Made by a program: the position numbers and the translations under genes. Positions 25,280 to 39,700 of a stretch of 64,000 nt of DNA are shown here, in pieces (the stretch's first letter is position 1; each line of letters starts with the position of its first letter). The notes beneath the pieces were generated by a model. The model was not told the origin of the DNA. It saw only the letters and a program-made list of their open reading frames with translations, and did no database searches. The stretch is from Auanema rhodensis. Taxonomy: Eukaryota; Nematoda; Chromadorea; Rhabditida; Rhabditidae. The stretch covers positions 6,138,001 through 6,202,000 of the forward strand of contig OZ059895.1 of NCBI GenBank assembly GCA_964057225.1, written 5' to 3'.

Positions 25280-27228
25280 TTAAACAAACTCTGGCTGTAC
25301 GTCATCGTCCAAGTTTAATCCTGAGTATCCAAATTGGAATGGTGGTCCGTGGTTATTATGACGACGGAAGCGACGATAAGCAAAGATAACTGAAAAAAAA
25401 CACATTTAAATAGACAATAAATAACAATTAATAAAGAGATATATGTAAATAAATAATTGTAAAATTGATGTAGAACGTGACGATAGTACTGTTAGTTTTA
25501 TAAGATAAGTACCTGTTGCTCCGATAAGCAGCATGACGAGAAATGTTCCAAATCCATAGCCACTTGTTTGACAAAGGTTAATCCTCAATTCAAATAAGTT
25601 CTGTCCTTTAAGTTCTGGCGGACCAGCACAGTATGTATGACCCTGAAGCGTCGGCATTTATATATTATTAGTATAATGTGACAGTTAGCATTTATGTTGA
25701 TATTAAATTGAAGAAGATGATTCAGACAATCCTTACATTAAACATATTTTTATTCATTTTTTCTCTTTTAGAATAAGATAGCACAAATAAAATGAGAAAA
25801 AAAGTGAGAAAAATGAATAAATGTTGTTATAGTATCTAATAGTTTTTCATTTTTTTTTTGAAACAAAACAAAAACAACAGAATTGTAATTTCAAATTCAA
25901 AAAAAAAAGAAAGGATAATTTCATTTCTATGTACTGTATCAAATAAATATTTCATTTGAATAACTAATAAAATAAAAATCGGTTGCATTGAATTGTATTT
26001 ATGTATAATAATATTATTATATACTATATAGTACTAATAAATTAAGTTTATAAAAGAATATTTTATACCTGATTTGCAAAATCATTGTTTTCCGTTCGTG
26101 CTATATGTAGGAAAGGTTGAAGTTCACAATCACATTCAATAGGATTATTAGAGATATCGAGTAAAGTCATCATTGGTAGTGATTCCCATAATGATACTGG
26201 TAACTAAATAAGTTCCAATTAATCTTAACTATACTATGTATATTTACTTTTTTAAGTTTATTTCCACTCAAATTAAGGGCTTTTAAGGTTCTTAAACAAT
26301 TTGGTGAAGCAGAAAATGAAGTCAAATTGTTGTTTGATAGATCTAGTCGAATTAATCCGCTGATCTGAAATGATTATTATAACTTTAGAAAAGTTAAGTT
26401 TTGATGATGAGGTTTGTTATCCTCTAACAAACCTTGCAGAAAGTATCATTATGAAGAATAGAAATATCATTATCACTGAGAATTATTTCAGTTAAATCAG
26501 GATATGATCCTGGATCTTGAGCATCAAACATGAGGGATAGTAAATCAGCTTTGCTTCCACCCGATCTGATACCAAGAGCATTTTTCATATCCAAGCGTCG
26601 AAGACTATAAACGAAGAAAAACATTTAAAAAACTCGATGAGAAGAAAAACAAAACAAACCGTTGAAGTGGCCGGAAAGTATCTTTGCCAGCTTTTACAAT
26701 CTCATTATCAGCTAAGTGAAGATATTCCACAGCAGGTACATTCTCAAAGGTTTCCGAAGATAATTCAGTTATATCATTATCTGTCATGTTAATTAAAGAA
26801 ACAGATTTAAGTATTGGACCTTAAAAAATAAAAATATTTATATTGTGAAATAGTAGATTGATATCTAACTTGTTTTAAAAATATTATATCCAATATCTCT
26901 GAAATCATTTCCAGTAAAGACAATAGTCTCTAAATATGGAAATGCTTTGCTTTGTACCTGTAAATAAGAAATAAATAAAACTTTTTCTGTAAGATAATTA
27001 GAAAATTACTTGATTGAAGACACCACTTGTCCAATGTGTTCCTCTACAAACTATATTAGTACGATCACAATGACAACGTTGTGGGCAAGATGCTTCTTCA
27101 TTTGTAGGCAGATGACTACGTGAACGCTCTGAATAGATCATTAAATCTTTGAAAATGATTAGTAACAAACCTGCTAATGTAGGAAATACTAGTAGAATAT
27201 AAGTTAATATGATAATTCGAACAATCAT
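25280..27228 (-). CDS. leucine-rich-repeat type I membrane protein (trophoblast-glycoprotein-like)
   Basis: Signal peptide MIVRIIILTYILLVFPTLA, then an LRR N-terminal cysteine cap (SCPQRCHCDRTNIVCRG). About six leucine-rich repeats follow, for example NDITELSSETFENVPAVEYL and ISGLIRLDLSNNNLTSF. The LRR C-terminal cap is NPIECDCELQPFL ... YCAGPPELKGQNL. Then one membrane helix (YGFGTFLVMLLIGATVIFAY) and a short cytoplasmic tail ending DDVQPEFV. The layout matches small LRR receptors such as TPBG/5T4, which modulate signalling or adhesion at the cell surface; the specific orthologue is uncertain. The first intron (about 27124-27167) interrupts the end of the signal peptide. The stop TAA is at 25280-25282. 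Confidence 0.85.
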
Positions 27229-30200
27229 CTTTTATAGTTAGTTTAATTGATCCTAGAAAAATCAATAGTTTTCAAAACAAATGGAAGATGTGTTCCGAGA
27301 AAAATCATCGTAATCTTTTACACAAAAATAGAAAGAACGATAAGACTGGCCTTCAGCGAAACATGGATTGACAGATTAACTCGTAGTATATAATGTGTAT
27401 ATATATCTTAGTATAAAACTAATAGAAAATGCAGGTAATTGGTGAAAGTTTATAAGCTTTGAAGCGTTTCAAGCATTAAATGAAATATGAAAAATAGGTT
27501 CAACTTGAATAAATGAAACATATAATCCAATTGATATATGTATATCAAATCAAATATAATTGTATCTTGAATTAGTAAAAATGATTTGAAGAAAGGAATA
27601 TAGTATCAATTATATAATTTGGTTGTTGTCTTAGATTTATATTTATAGAATGAGTAGAAGTATGCTGACAAGTAATATTCATGTATATTCATGTATATAT
27701 ATGGATATGGATATATTTAACTGAATGATATAAATAACTTTTTATATTTTTAAAAAAATTTAATACAAAAAGGCTATTAAGTTTTCTTTTACGTGATTTG
27801 AGTTAATTCTTAAAGATGAAAGTGAAAGGAAGAGCCTTTCAAATGGATGTTTGAATGGCTACTTTCGTTGATCTAACTAAATGATGAAGAAGTATGTGAA
27901 TCTTGAATGGGAAAAAACAGATTGAACGCATAAATTATTCATCACCGACCTTCGTTTTTGCTATCAACGTACTTGCTAGTATCCTCAACGTCATTCAATC
28001 ATATTTAGTATTCTTTTCACAAAAAAGGTCAATTTAAGTGCCACATAGAATCAGTCATATTACAGTTTATGTTTGAAATATATGTGGAAACGTGAGAAGA
28101 AGAAGAGAGGGAAAGATAAAGTGAAAATGTAAACATTTTATTCAAGATTTCGAATATATTCGAAGATAATAGTTTCGTTAGTTTCAAATATCATTGTTAG
28201 GATTGATATAGCTTTATAAGCTTCACTGTGTCTGCTAATGGACTGAAAATTACGAAGTTCGAAAGGAGAAAAAAGATTTTTAACAATGATAGATATGAAA
28301 TATTGTAAGAGATATTCACAATAATGATATTTAGGCTTGTTTTAAGAAAATTAGGATGAGAATGATGAGCAATCTGGCCCATTAGAGCAAACAACATGGC
28401 CTTTCGTATAGAAGTTGTAATGAAAAATGGGATGGTAGGAGGGAAACATAAGGTAAAAGATGGAGGAATATAGATATAGAGACAATAGTCAGGTAGGGGT
28501 AGGTCAACGACCCATGCGCCTTTCACATACAAGCTTGTCAGGCTAAGTGCAGAGGTATGTCTCTATGTTGTCAGCCAAATAAAGAAATTTGAGGTCTGAT
28601 GGCATCAGAAAATACAATAAGGATGACGTAAAAGTCGGCATCTGAATACGATAGATTGTGGGAAGAATTAATAATTAGAAGGAAAAATAAGAAAGCTCAT
28701 CTTATTTACAAATATCAGAATCATTATATTTTAATATAATATAGTTAAAGATGATGAGAAATATTACATTTATTGGTAGTATAATGAAAGAAAAGCATAA
28801 TCAAGGATTATTTTTCATTTTACATCGAGTCGGTTGGAGGAGTCGGGGAGACATTGGATACACACTACATGACTGGTCAAAGAAGTTTTAACGAGATATT
28901 TGAGAAAAAAAAAGAAAAAGCAAAGCCTGCAGAGAAGTTGATTGACAAGAGTTCGCACAGATACTATAGACCGGAAAATATATATACATATATATATATA
29001 TATATATTTTTATATATTTATTTATTTTTATATATTTTTTCAAAAAATTGGTTTAAGCTGTGAACACTGTGAGTTTGGTTAGAACTTGTACGATCAAGAA
29101 CTATTAATTGCATAAGAAAGCAAAAATAGTCTCTTCGTCAATGGAAAAGTTGGATTAAAAAAAAGTTGAAAAGACAAGAAATGTGATCAATTCATCATTT
29201 TTCTTGGCTAATAGCCAAATAAGCATTTTGACCCAATTAAAAGTCCTGGGGGAGGCGTTTAAACATTTGATTTGTTTCTAGGAAGACAAAACAATCTGAA
29301 AAAACGGGGAAAAAACTCAATGAAGGTACTACATAAGATCGTAAAAAAGGTTATCAATAATCTAACTAGTGTCTAATTGAGGTAAGATATAGTATATAGT
29401 AATGAGGTAATAGGTTAAATAGATGTTACATGTTAACCTTACTTGGACAGATGATAAGAATCTAAAAATATAGTAATGGAGGGAATATAATAGAAATATA
29501 ATTATATTCTAAGAGAGTATATATAAATAGTAGAGAAAAAAAGAAATATTATAGTATAAATGGTAAAACGAAATAAAGAGTAGATGTATGATCTAAAATA
29601 AAATTCATAGTACTATGTATAATGTGATTGCTATACAATCTTTCAATCAAACAACTAAAGTATCTTTCATTTTTTCACAAAACTTGAATGATAGAGCCAA
29701 GTAAAATGGAAGGAGTGGTCATCAGGCAGAATCTGAACAATCTGTTCTTTTTCCATAGCTATCTCTTCATTCTTCATCTTCTCCCACTCTTTCTTTCTAA
29801 CATCTTTCGTTCCAGGTGTGATCAATCGATATTTGAGGTTTGACTAAACTTTCTCACAAAACAATGAATCTCTCAGTCTGTGTTTCCTTTCACATTTAAA
29901 GAGACGATGCGATGTGGTAAAGTAGGTAGACGATTGTATAAATGAGGCACAATATTGAGAGATTGAAGCAGAATTTGTTATCAGATAGGTGAGATATAGC
30001 TGTTGCACCTCCCATATTCCCAAGTTACGATAGATAATATACGATAAATGAAGAAGAATATATCCAATAGAGAATTAAAGAAATATGGTTGGTAGATGAA
30101 GAGAAGCAGATAGTTAGAGAACAGATCACTCAATCATATCAACCTCTCTTCCCTTTCTTCTTTCATTTAGTTTCTCTACTGTCTACTTACTCTACAGATG

Positions 30201-31485
30201 ACATTGTGTAAACATAGCGTACTTCGCACTCTTTTGCTTCTCTTTCTTAAATGAATTCTAACACTCATTTTAACCGCATAATTATAAGAAATCAAGTTGG
30301 TGACAACTAGATATTCATCATAGCATTATCACTCAACTTACAAACACGACAGATGATAATGAAGCACTAGACCCTACCCTCTTCCAGATCTATCGTAATA
30401 AAAAGAGTTTTTAAGGTTATTGAGCTCCCTCAATTAATATATATAGCTCTGCATCAATATGATCTGATCAAAATTCAATTTTATCCCCGAAAAGTTGGCA
30501 ATAAATTCAGCAGCTGTCTGTGAAAAGCTTCAATAATCAGTGGAAGAAGAAAAAAATTCCAAATGTTCATCACTCCCATACTCGAAATAGCTTAATTCAT
30601 AGAATAATTCAAGATATCATTACGTTTCTTCTAAGAAGAAGAGAAGAATAAGGATGAGAATATTCAGAAATATTGTTGATATGTATGTAATATATGAACA
30701 ATAAATCCAATAAGTTTAAATAAAATATATTAGTAAAAACTATATTAACCAATAAATTTATATAATATTTAAAAAAAGTAAATGTAAAATGATTAATTAG
30801 CATGTTATAGAAATAACGTGAAATATACGTGCAAAGTAAAATTTAAAAACAAATTATTAATAGTTCATATTTAAATATTAAAATAAAATAAAATAATATG
30901 TATAGAATATAATATAATAATAAAATTTTTATAATTATACTATAGAATAGTCTCATCTTAACTACTAATTTCTGTTTACTAAGCATCAATTAGCATTTCA
31001 CAGATTGAAAAGTTTGAATGATCTCTTGCGCTCACGAAGTTTGTTTGAAAAAAAAAGTCTCATATTTATTTTTCTAATTTTTTATAGTTCCTTTAAGTTC
31101 TCAATGTTCAACTTTCAACATTGTTGAAAAAAAAACAAGAGTTCAAAACTCATATGATTTGAAATGGTAAAAGAAAAAAAATAAGAAATATAAAAGATAT
31201 TTATATATGCTATGTTTGTCTAAATTAACATATTCATACTGAAAAACAGATGAATATAACAAGAGAATAATGTTGAAAAAAAGAAATATTAAACATTATA
31301 AAGTATAAAACAAAAAGAAAGAGTAGGCATACAGCCTTGAAACCTGATTGAAAATGTACAATGAGCATGATGTAACCTAGAAAGATAAAGTATTGAGCTT
31401 GTAAATGTATAAACAGGATTGTAAAATAAGATATATGTATAGCATAATATTTCTTAAGATAAATTGGTATTTCTTCTCCGAAATT
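27229..31485. other. intergenic, 4.2 kb, no gene recognised
   Basis: AT-rich DNA between the LRR gene start and the DHHC gene end. A TA run lies at about 28980-29010, and a palindromic TTGATATATGTATATCAA at about 27531-27548. Open frames up to 111 codons (28197-28532) are low-complexity and lack splice or family support. Confidence 0.5.
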
Positions 31486-34038
31486 TTAGGCACTATGACT
31501 TGAAACAGATGGCAATGTTTGCGGATAGATACGATTAGTGATGGGATGCGAAGCTACTCGAACTGGAGGTAGACTTATAGGTCCAACATGACGTCTGAAA
31601 CAAAACTTCCGATAACGTTATACTCTATATTTCGCATAATTTACCTATCAGATATAGATGGTACGGCTAAACGTTGTGGTTCTGATAAGACATCAACTGA
31701 AAATTACAAAAATATATTCAAAGAAATATTATTATTTGAATAATTAATTAAAAAATAAATTTAGAACCTTGCAAATGGTGTACACGCACTGATTCTGTAG
31801 TCGTTTCTGTAGTTTTATCTCTCATCTAAAAGTATTATCAAAGATTTTGAAAAGATTTATAGAAACTTACTTTGTTTCGCTGATCAAGAATATAATTATA
31901 AGTAGATTGACCATTTTTATCTGAAAAAAATGGATATAGAATTCTATATAACAAATGAAATTGAAAAAATAATAAATTATAATAATAGTTTTTAGAAAAA
32001 AAAAGATCAAAAATCTCACATAATTTCACATGAAACCATAAAAGATGACTTGATGAAGCGAATATGATAATTGAAAAAAATAGAATTAAAACACATATGA
32101 TTAGCCATAATATTGAGTTGAAATTTGGATAAAATACTAGATCTATAGTGAAAGATGTAGCTGAAATTGTTTTTGATTTTAATTATATGGTTAAAAGATA
32201 TTATTACATACTTTTTGATAATAATGTTGTTGAGTTCGTCGTCCATAGAATTAACATAGTTAAGAAACAGATAACATGTAGAAGTGAGTTAAAAGCTATG
32301 TAGAAAACAAAAACTATAAACAATCTGAAAATAAAATTGATAATAATCATAAAACTTGTTCTAAAACATGTTTTGTGCATATTTGAGGTTAACTATATTT
32401 TTAAAAAATATTATATCATTCTATTCACATATGTGTATCAATGAATATTTTATAACTAATAAATCTGGAAATGTTATTCTTGACGACAATTTGTCAAATA
32501 TTTGACGTCAATGTACATTCTCAGACAATTCTTATTATTTTTGGAAACATATTTTTCAATGCTGATAAGAAGTTCTCATATTTGAAAATAGATTATCAGC
32601 ATATTTCATTCGACCAATTCGCGGAAAACGATTATATGTTGAGTGAATTATGAAAAAGATTGTTGCGAACCTGTAATTTCGACTACCAATACAAGCATTC
32701 AGCCAAGTACAATGATGATCAAACCCAGCAATGCAAGCATTACACTGTCGACAGTGTTTTGTTCCCTTGGGCCTGGAAAGAAAACTATTCAATACTCCAA
32801 AAAATTGAAGATATTTTTCTTTTCAAATTTGATGTTAGTTGAGAAAAAAAAAGTTGTTTACGTATGATTGAATAGATCAACATACAATTTTGATGTTTGT
32901 ACATAACTTTGGTTGGATTATCAGATTCTAACAACAAAAAATCTTCAAAGTAGACTTGTAAACGTCTTTTTCATAATATAGTAAATATAAATCTTTCGGC
33001 AACAAAAGACATCTTTAAACGATTATAAATAATATATTTGAATAAATATAATCAAGAAAATCCTTGTAATTAATGTAATACTTACGCTTGTATTTGGCAA
33101 ATTTGGCAAAACTCGTTCTCAATAACATGACAGTTCGGCCTAGATACATAGGGTAATGGTTTAAATCCTAAAACAAACAAAATAAAAAAGAATATTCTAT
33201 AATAATAAGTGACAATAATCATGATGTAATCAATTGATCATTGTTGTTTTGTTTCAAATTTGATTTAAAGATGTTATGAAGATTTAGTAACAGAATATAA
33301 ATGGACAGACGTAAATGAGGAAGCCATGTATATTATAGTATAATATTTATATACAGGTTTCTTCATGTATGTTCATCATTTATCATTATAAAATATATTT
33401 TCAAATAAAAAAATCTTTTTATACACAAAATTAACTAACCATGTTTTCGTTTTTCTAATAATTCAATCATTATTGAATTTGCAAAATGCATAGTAACTAA
33501 AAGACTGATGAGAATGATACCACATAGGAAAATAGCTGAAAATCAGATAATTAAACCACTAACTTTTTCATTTTTAAGTGATTTCCTGTTTCATTTTAGA
33601 GTTTCTAACTAGTGGAAGTGAAGCATGAAAAAATAGCATTTTCCCTATCTTACATGAAACATTTTGAAAGTAGTACATATCCCTATAGAAGTTAATATAA
33701 TTTTTAATTTTAATTGAATATTTTGAAAAGATTTCGAAAACAAAAAGAATTTGTAACCAAATATTTCAAAATAATTATAAAAACTTGTCCAAAAAAGTTA
33801 ATAAGGTGTATACATATATCATGTTGTATCGAAAAGAAAATAGATATTATACTAAAATATAGTTAAAAACAAACAAAATAATAGAATTTTAATGAATAAG
33901 CCAAGCATATAAACTGAAATCCTCACCTAGGGAGCAGTATGGAAAGACAAAAGCTGATGTTAAAAATACTGTTAATGGTACCAGGACAATATTCGTCACA
34001 TATACTAGAATCTGAAGAGCACTAGGATATCGGCCCAT
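31486..34038 (-). CDS. DHHC palmitoyltransferase (ZDHHC1/11-like)
   Basis: S-acyltransferase that attaches palmitate to cysteines of membrane proteins, usually at Golgi or endosome membranes. Order: two N-terminal membrane helices ([20 protein letters not shown] and [19 protein letters not shown]), then a cysteine-rich domain with [14 protein letters not shown] and the catalytic [17 protein letters not shown]. Two further helices follow ([20 protein letters not shown] and [20 protein letters not shown]). After them come [12 protein letters not shown], typical of the post-helix region, and a short tail ending PSVSSHSA. The WLN-C-G-NYR form is that of the ZDHHC1/11 group. The start at 34036-34038 lies 4 bases after an acceptor-like TTCCCAG. 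Confidence 0.92.
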
Positions 34039-35690
34039 ACTTCTGGGAATATTTTGTTTAAAGCTGCTATTGCTCGCTCTCCGACGAGAGCGGTAACTCC
34101 GCAGCGGAAATAGAACCGTCGCTCCTCAGTGTAGTTATTGCACTACTCACCTGAACACAACAAAAGTTAAAGCATTCAAAGTAAGAAAGGCGGATAAAGG
34201 CGAGAGTAGGGGAAAGAGAATAAATCAACCAGAGCTAGAGTCACTAAGGGCAAGACCGGGAGAGACTAGGTAGTATAACTTCACTCAGTCTGCAAAAAAA
34301 AGGAGAAATATACAATGAAAAGGAGAACACATACAAGAAAAAAGTTTTGATAAAGTGTAGTTTCATTAGCCTTACGGGTGAAAACGAAACACCTGCTATA
34401 TTTCATATAGTACTAAGTATGTGTTCAAACTTGAGAAAAATAAATTATATGTTTCAAACGAAATCTACAAATTTTTAACGAAGAAATGTTATTTTGCCAC
34501 ACGCATAGAAATATGCTGAATTGAAAAGTTGGAAGACACAACTTGGAAGACGAGTAGGAGGAGCAATGAGCGTAGAAGTATAAGATAGAAGCCTCATTTC
34601 TATATATGGAAATTTGACCAAACACATCTCCATGACAACGAAAAGGCGCTCCTTCAGACTAGGCAAGTAAAAGCTCTTAGTGTCTTTTATTTTCAAAAGT
34701 TAGTATTGAAGGAAGAGTGAACATTCAAATAAAAATAGGAAATAGGAATTTCTAATATTTATATTAGTAATATAAAGTTATAACAAATCATATATATATA
34801 TATATATAAGACGTTTTATCGATTAAAAAAACACGAATAAACTGAGCGTAAGATAATACTAATTCTAAATTGAGTTGCATAAAAGTTATAACTAAACTAT
34901 AAAAATATATTTAAAATCGATTACAAACGCTATACTTTGAGAAAAAACACGAAACATTATTACAAATAATGAATGACACAAGAATAAACATATACCAAGT
35001 ATATAACTCAAGAAGAATATCAGTAGCATTCTAACATCTGATAAATATTACTAAAAGGAAGTAATTACTAATACAATTAAAGCATTATCTTTTAAAATGT
35101 ATATTTTATAAACATAATTATGATAAGTATATAAGCATAAATTAATTAAATCGACTAATTTATAGTTTTTCGGAGTAAATTCAATTAATGTTTGATAAAG
35201 GCTGTCTGCTCCGAGTTGTTAGTGAAATTGAAAATCGTTTCAGTGTGCACCAAAGTCATATTTATCATAGAAATAATGCATACCATTTCAAATATCTGAT
35301 AATCTTTCTTTCTCACAATCTCTTTTATAATTTAAATTGACGCAGATTGTCCACATCAATTATACTAGCAATCACATGCAACTGCTTCTAGGCAATAATA
35401 AACACAAAATGGGATAATTTAAATTGCATACAATTCACGTATTGACGTGGAATCTAAAATTTATCTAAAAGTTTGTAAACCTTTAGAAAGCTAAATACTC
35501 ATTTCCTCATGGATTATTCATTTGCATAGTTCTATAAATTCGATCAGTGAATTCGTAAAGTATTTATCCATTAAACTACTCTTAGAAGCAGAGATGAAGA
35601 AACTTCTCGTTTAGCAGCTTGCTTGTATTATATCTATCAAATAACTATAAGACAAAAATGCTCTTTTCTCATATGAAAACTTTTTTTAAA
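34039..35690. other. intergenic upstream of the DHHC gene
   Basis: The 120 bp nearest the gene is GC-richer and likely promoter or 5' UTR. The rest is AT-rich with no coding signal; a TA run lies at about 34791-34809. Confidence 0.5.
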
Positions 35691-35694
35691 ATGT

Positions 35695-35985
35695 ATGGAA
35701 AAAATGAAAACAAGGAGATCTAAACCTATCCCTGGTCTTATGCCTTGTAAATTCGCCAAGTCTAAGCATGATCAACGTCACACGCCTACGATCCCTAGTT
35801 TTCTTCCGTCAAGAACTATGATGACAGCTAGCTTTCTTTTTCTAACATAGAAGATTCTCCTGAATGCTCCAATGCGATTTCCTTTGCAGGCTCAGTCAAC
35901 TCTTCAACTGCAATGTATGTCCGTCAGATCTATTCAACTTCAACGACAAGATGAAGCACTTCTTTTTGAAGTTCAACATGCGTAA
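35695..35985 (+). pseudogene. ORF-like remnant with internal TAG, unidentified
   Basis: Starting at 35695 (MEKMKTRRSKPIPGLMPC...) the frame stays open for 97 codons except for one TAG at 35848-35850. That TAG is preceded by TTTCTTTTTCTAACA, so it could equally be a splice acceptor. The part after the TAG (KILLNAPMRFPLQAQ...) has plausible coding composition and ends in TAA at 35983. No family recognised. It could be a decayed gene, an unannotated two-exon gene, or chance. Confidence 0.2.
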
Positions 35986-36715
35986 AAAGTGAAGGTGCTA
36001 AAATTGGCATCTACATAGAACCCTCGAAAAAAAGAGAAAAACCTTAACGCCAATTGAAAACAATAAAAAAAACACTTCACTAATGGGTTGTAGGATTCAC
36101 TTTATTCCATTGTCCAAAAGCAACTACACTAAAGCCATGCGAAAGAAAATTATGGATAATAATAATCTAACAGGTACAAAATCAGCGAAAAAAAAGAAAA
36201 AAATATGAACACGGTAAAACCTCAATAAGAATGATTATTAACAAAAATAAACTAGTTAAGGAGTAAGTACGAAATAAGTTTCCTTCAGAAACTAAAACAA
36301 AACATCAAGTTTGAGACCGAAAAAGGTAATACCATATTTAAAATAATTACAGTTCTAATGAACAAAAATGGCAATGGAATATTCGACCCAATAATTTACA
36401 TGAACACTTCAGAAAATAATCCTTTTAACCGTTCAATGTAGAATGGCAGAAATGCCTTGTGGCGTAACTGGCTGTTTTAGATACGACAAAAAATACACCA
36501 TGATACATTTGATATATTTTAAAAAGAATCACCGGATGTGAAAAAAGAAATAGCCGCTGTTAGCTCACTATGTTTCCAGATCCAGAGTATGAATGCTGGA
36601 AAACTGTTCTACTTTTATAGTTCTACGGAGGATTGTCTTTCAAGTCTACGAATATTAGGAAATCGAGGAAAATCGAATCTTGAGCAAACTAATTGAGACA
36701 GATGACTGCTTCTGC
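35986..36715. other. intergenic, downstream of FERM gene
   Basis: AT-rich; probably the 3' UTR and spacer of the FERM gene. Nothing else seen. Confidence 0.4.
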
Positions 36716-39700
36716 TCAGACAAATCGGTTATACTGTTGTAGAGTATAATATCTAGCTGGTTCATAATACTCATGTCGAATAGTTGAAAGCCAGGGCACA
36801 CCTTCCAACCAGTCAGAACCTTCGTTACGCTTAAAAGGGCAAATATTAAATATTAAAACTGAAGTAAAAACAAACCTCAAACACTGTAATTAATAAGGCT
36901 AATATTAAGAGAATTATTAAGAATGATACGAAAAACACGTTTGATACACTAGTTTTACTTGAACTAGTAGGATCCGTTGATATATGATTATTTTCTTTTT
37001 TGTGTGAAGTTCCATTTTGGTAAACAGCCTACAAGTCCATAAAATAGAGTTCGCTAAGCAATCGAATTACTCACTTTGCCATTCATCCTTTTCTCCATCT
37101 TATCAGAAATAGGAGTGCTCGTTACCATTTTTGAAATGGCCTCTGCCGACATATCTTTATGAATTTCATCAGTCGTTAGTTCCTGAAGAAACAAAAATTA
37201 GGAAAAATAATTGCCTAGTATTTTGCTAAGTTTGCACATTCTAATTCAAAACTTTAAAAGAGAAGAGCAGAAAAATTGTATAGCAGCTTAGAAGTATAGG
37301 AGCACACATTATTTGAACAAATAAAAAATGAGCTAAGCGATGTTAGGACTAAACAAGTGAAAAAAGCAAAAGTACAGGCAACACTGCAAATATAAATGTG
37401 GTAATTCAACTTTAGCCCAGCATAATAGAATGAAAAAAAAACAACCAGAAATCTTTCTTTCTATCATATGGCTTTCTATCTTATCACAGGAATCATATGA
37501 ATAGTGTATCTTGGTTCTTACCGAATTCTGAGCAATTTTTTCATATTTCACTAGATGGACAATGAACGAGGCCTGAAAAAATTGTCAAGCACCCTCATAT
37601 GCATTGAATACATGTTAGTTATACATGAGAATGAAAAGTAAGATGAAGAATACTTATAGAAACGCTATTATATATTACTTCACATACGAAACGTTATCAA
37701 ACATGCAATGCATCTCATCACGAAAAGCTCAAATTCTCTCAAAGATACTCCTCAGATTAGTTACACTTTACCAATTATAAGCAATGTGAGTTTCAAAAAA
37801 TTGAAAGTGTTAAATCGTGTTAAAAGATTCCGAACTTACTGAGTCATTTCTACCGGAATCGGTGGATTTATTCAAGTTCTCAAAGGTAGATGAGGTTGAG
37901 GGAAAAGATTTACACACCATTGGCGATTCATCGAAAATGATTGGAGAACGTTGGTTTTCAGTTCGAACTAAAAGGAAAACATCGTTAAACACACCGGGAT
38001 AAAAATTATAATCTGGGAAAAAAGAACAAACAACTAAATATTACCACGATCAGCATCATTTTCCATTGAAGCCACAGAAGTGTCATTATTGTTATCAACT
38101 GGCTTACTAACAGGAGCCTTTTGCGATTGATTGCTGATACTTTTGTTCAACCAAGGCTGATCAGGTCGTGGATCATGCTTAGCTAACGGATAACGTTCAA
38201 AAGAAACATTAGTTCTTAAAAAGAAGAGTTGGAAATTAGTTGGAAATAGTTAACATACTCATTGAATGAGAAGTCATTTTCATCGGAACTTGAGTTGAGA
38301 GGTGCTGGATGAGATAATTCAATTTCACGCAAAACTTTTTGCGAAGGGTAACGGAAAGTTGAACCCCTTGAAAGCAAAGGTATTCTCGGCCTTAAAAAAA
38401 ATCTTTAATTAGAAAAAAGAAAATATCCTACTTCGAGAATATAGGTTTAATCATCTGGGCACACTCTTCATTGAAGAAGGCTTTTTGGGAAAGAATGTGA
38501 CTCCATAAATGTTTTGCGAATGTCCCATTAGGACAGTTATATTTCAAAACCAGACGCGATTTCTTATCCTATAGAAAAAAATTGATGAGAAAAAAAAGTA
38601 AACTAAAGAACCTTTTCCAGCGTTGTCTCAGAAGTTTCACCAATAGGTGTAGGCGGTACATACTGATCAACGAGTAAAACACGAATTTCTTTTCCAATAT
38701 AGTCCACTTTTGATAATTGTTCCCTGAATATAACAAATTTTTTTAAAATCTTATACACTTTCACACCATAGAATGTTATGAGTTTTCTGATTGTTATGAA
38801 ATATTAGAATTCCACGATGATTTACACCCAAAAAAACATCTCCTCCATCTTTAATATCCTGAATTAATATTTTAAGTGTTCCAATCCTAAATGCTCCAAA
38901 CCTTCACCGTGAACGGGTCAAACCCATACGTATCCATAGGTGCTGCTTTTCTTAAAAATTCGCATTCAGCCTCTTCGGTCGTCATACCTCTGTAACAACG
39001 AAAGGAATACTAATACAAAATTCACTTTTGTTTTTTGAACTATTTCAAAGGAGCATGACACAGAAAGAGAAAAAACAAAAATAGACTAGTCCTGAGACAA
39101 TCATAAAACATTGGTCATTCCCAATTAAATGAAACCTTGTTTGAATATAACAAGTTTTTTTCGCCAACGATGCAAGGAAATACATTTAAATTGACCCAGC
39201 ATCATTTTTACAACACTTTTGTTGCTTTCATACTCAAAAAAAATTAATGGTACCTGTAAGATTTATGCAATTCGGCAATTCTTTCCTCGTTTTTAGATGT
39301 TTGACGTAGTAACAGACTATATTGAGATACATAGTTACCAGGATGTTTTTCCTCGTCATAATTCCCAAGCTGTGCTATAAATAAAAAGATTGCGCAATTT
39401 TGATATTTTGAATTCACCTTGTAAAATGAGTCCCGCTAATTCAACTGCTTTTACTTGTGGACAATAAAGTCGTCCGTGGAAAAGATCTCTCTGCAATTGA
39501 GCAAACAGCTGATATCTGAAAAAATAAGGATGATACTATTGTTGAGGAAAAAAAAAGATAAATACATAGTGATGAAGCACATAATGTTGAGTAGCAAAAG
39601 CTCAACACAATAACGAAATAAACAAGCAGCATAGAAAACATGGGAACTCAAAACAAACTAGTAACTAGCCTGTTCAGTGAAAGACATGACCAGATAATCA

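Noticed and set aside
28197-28532. 111-codon minus-strand frame
   Set aside because: Low-complexity hydrophobic sequence in AT-rich DNA without splice sites, neighbours or recognisable family.
29404-29425. TGAGGTAATAGGTTAAAT, reminiscent of let-7
   Set aside because: The seed differs (GAGGTAA rather than GAGGTAG), the remainder does not match, and no pairing arm was found nearby.
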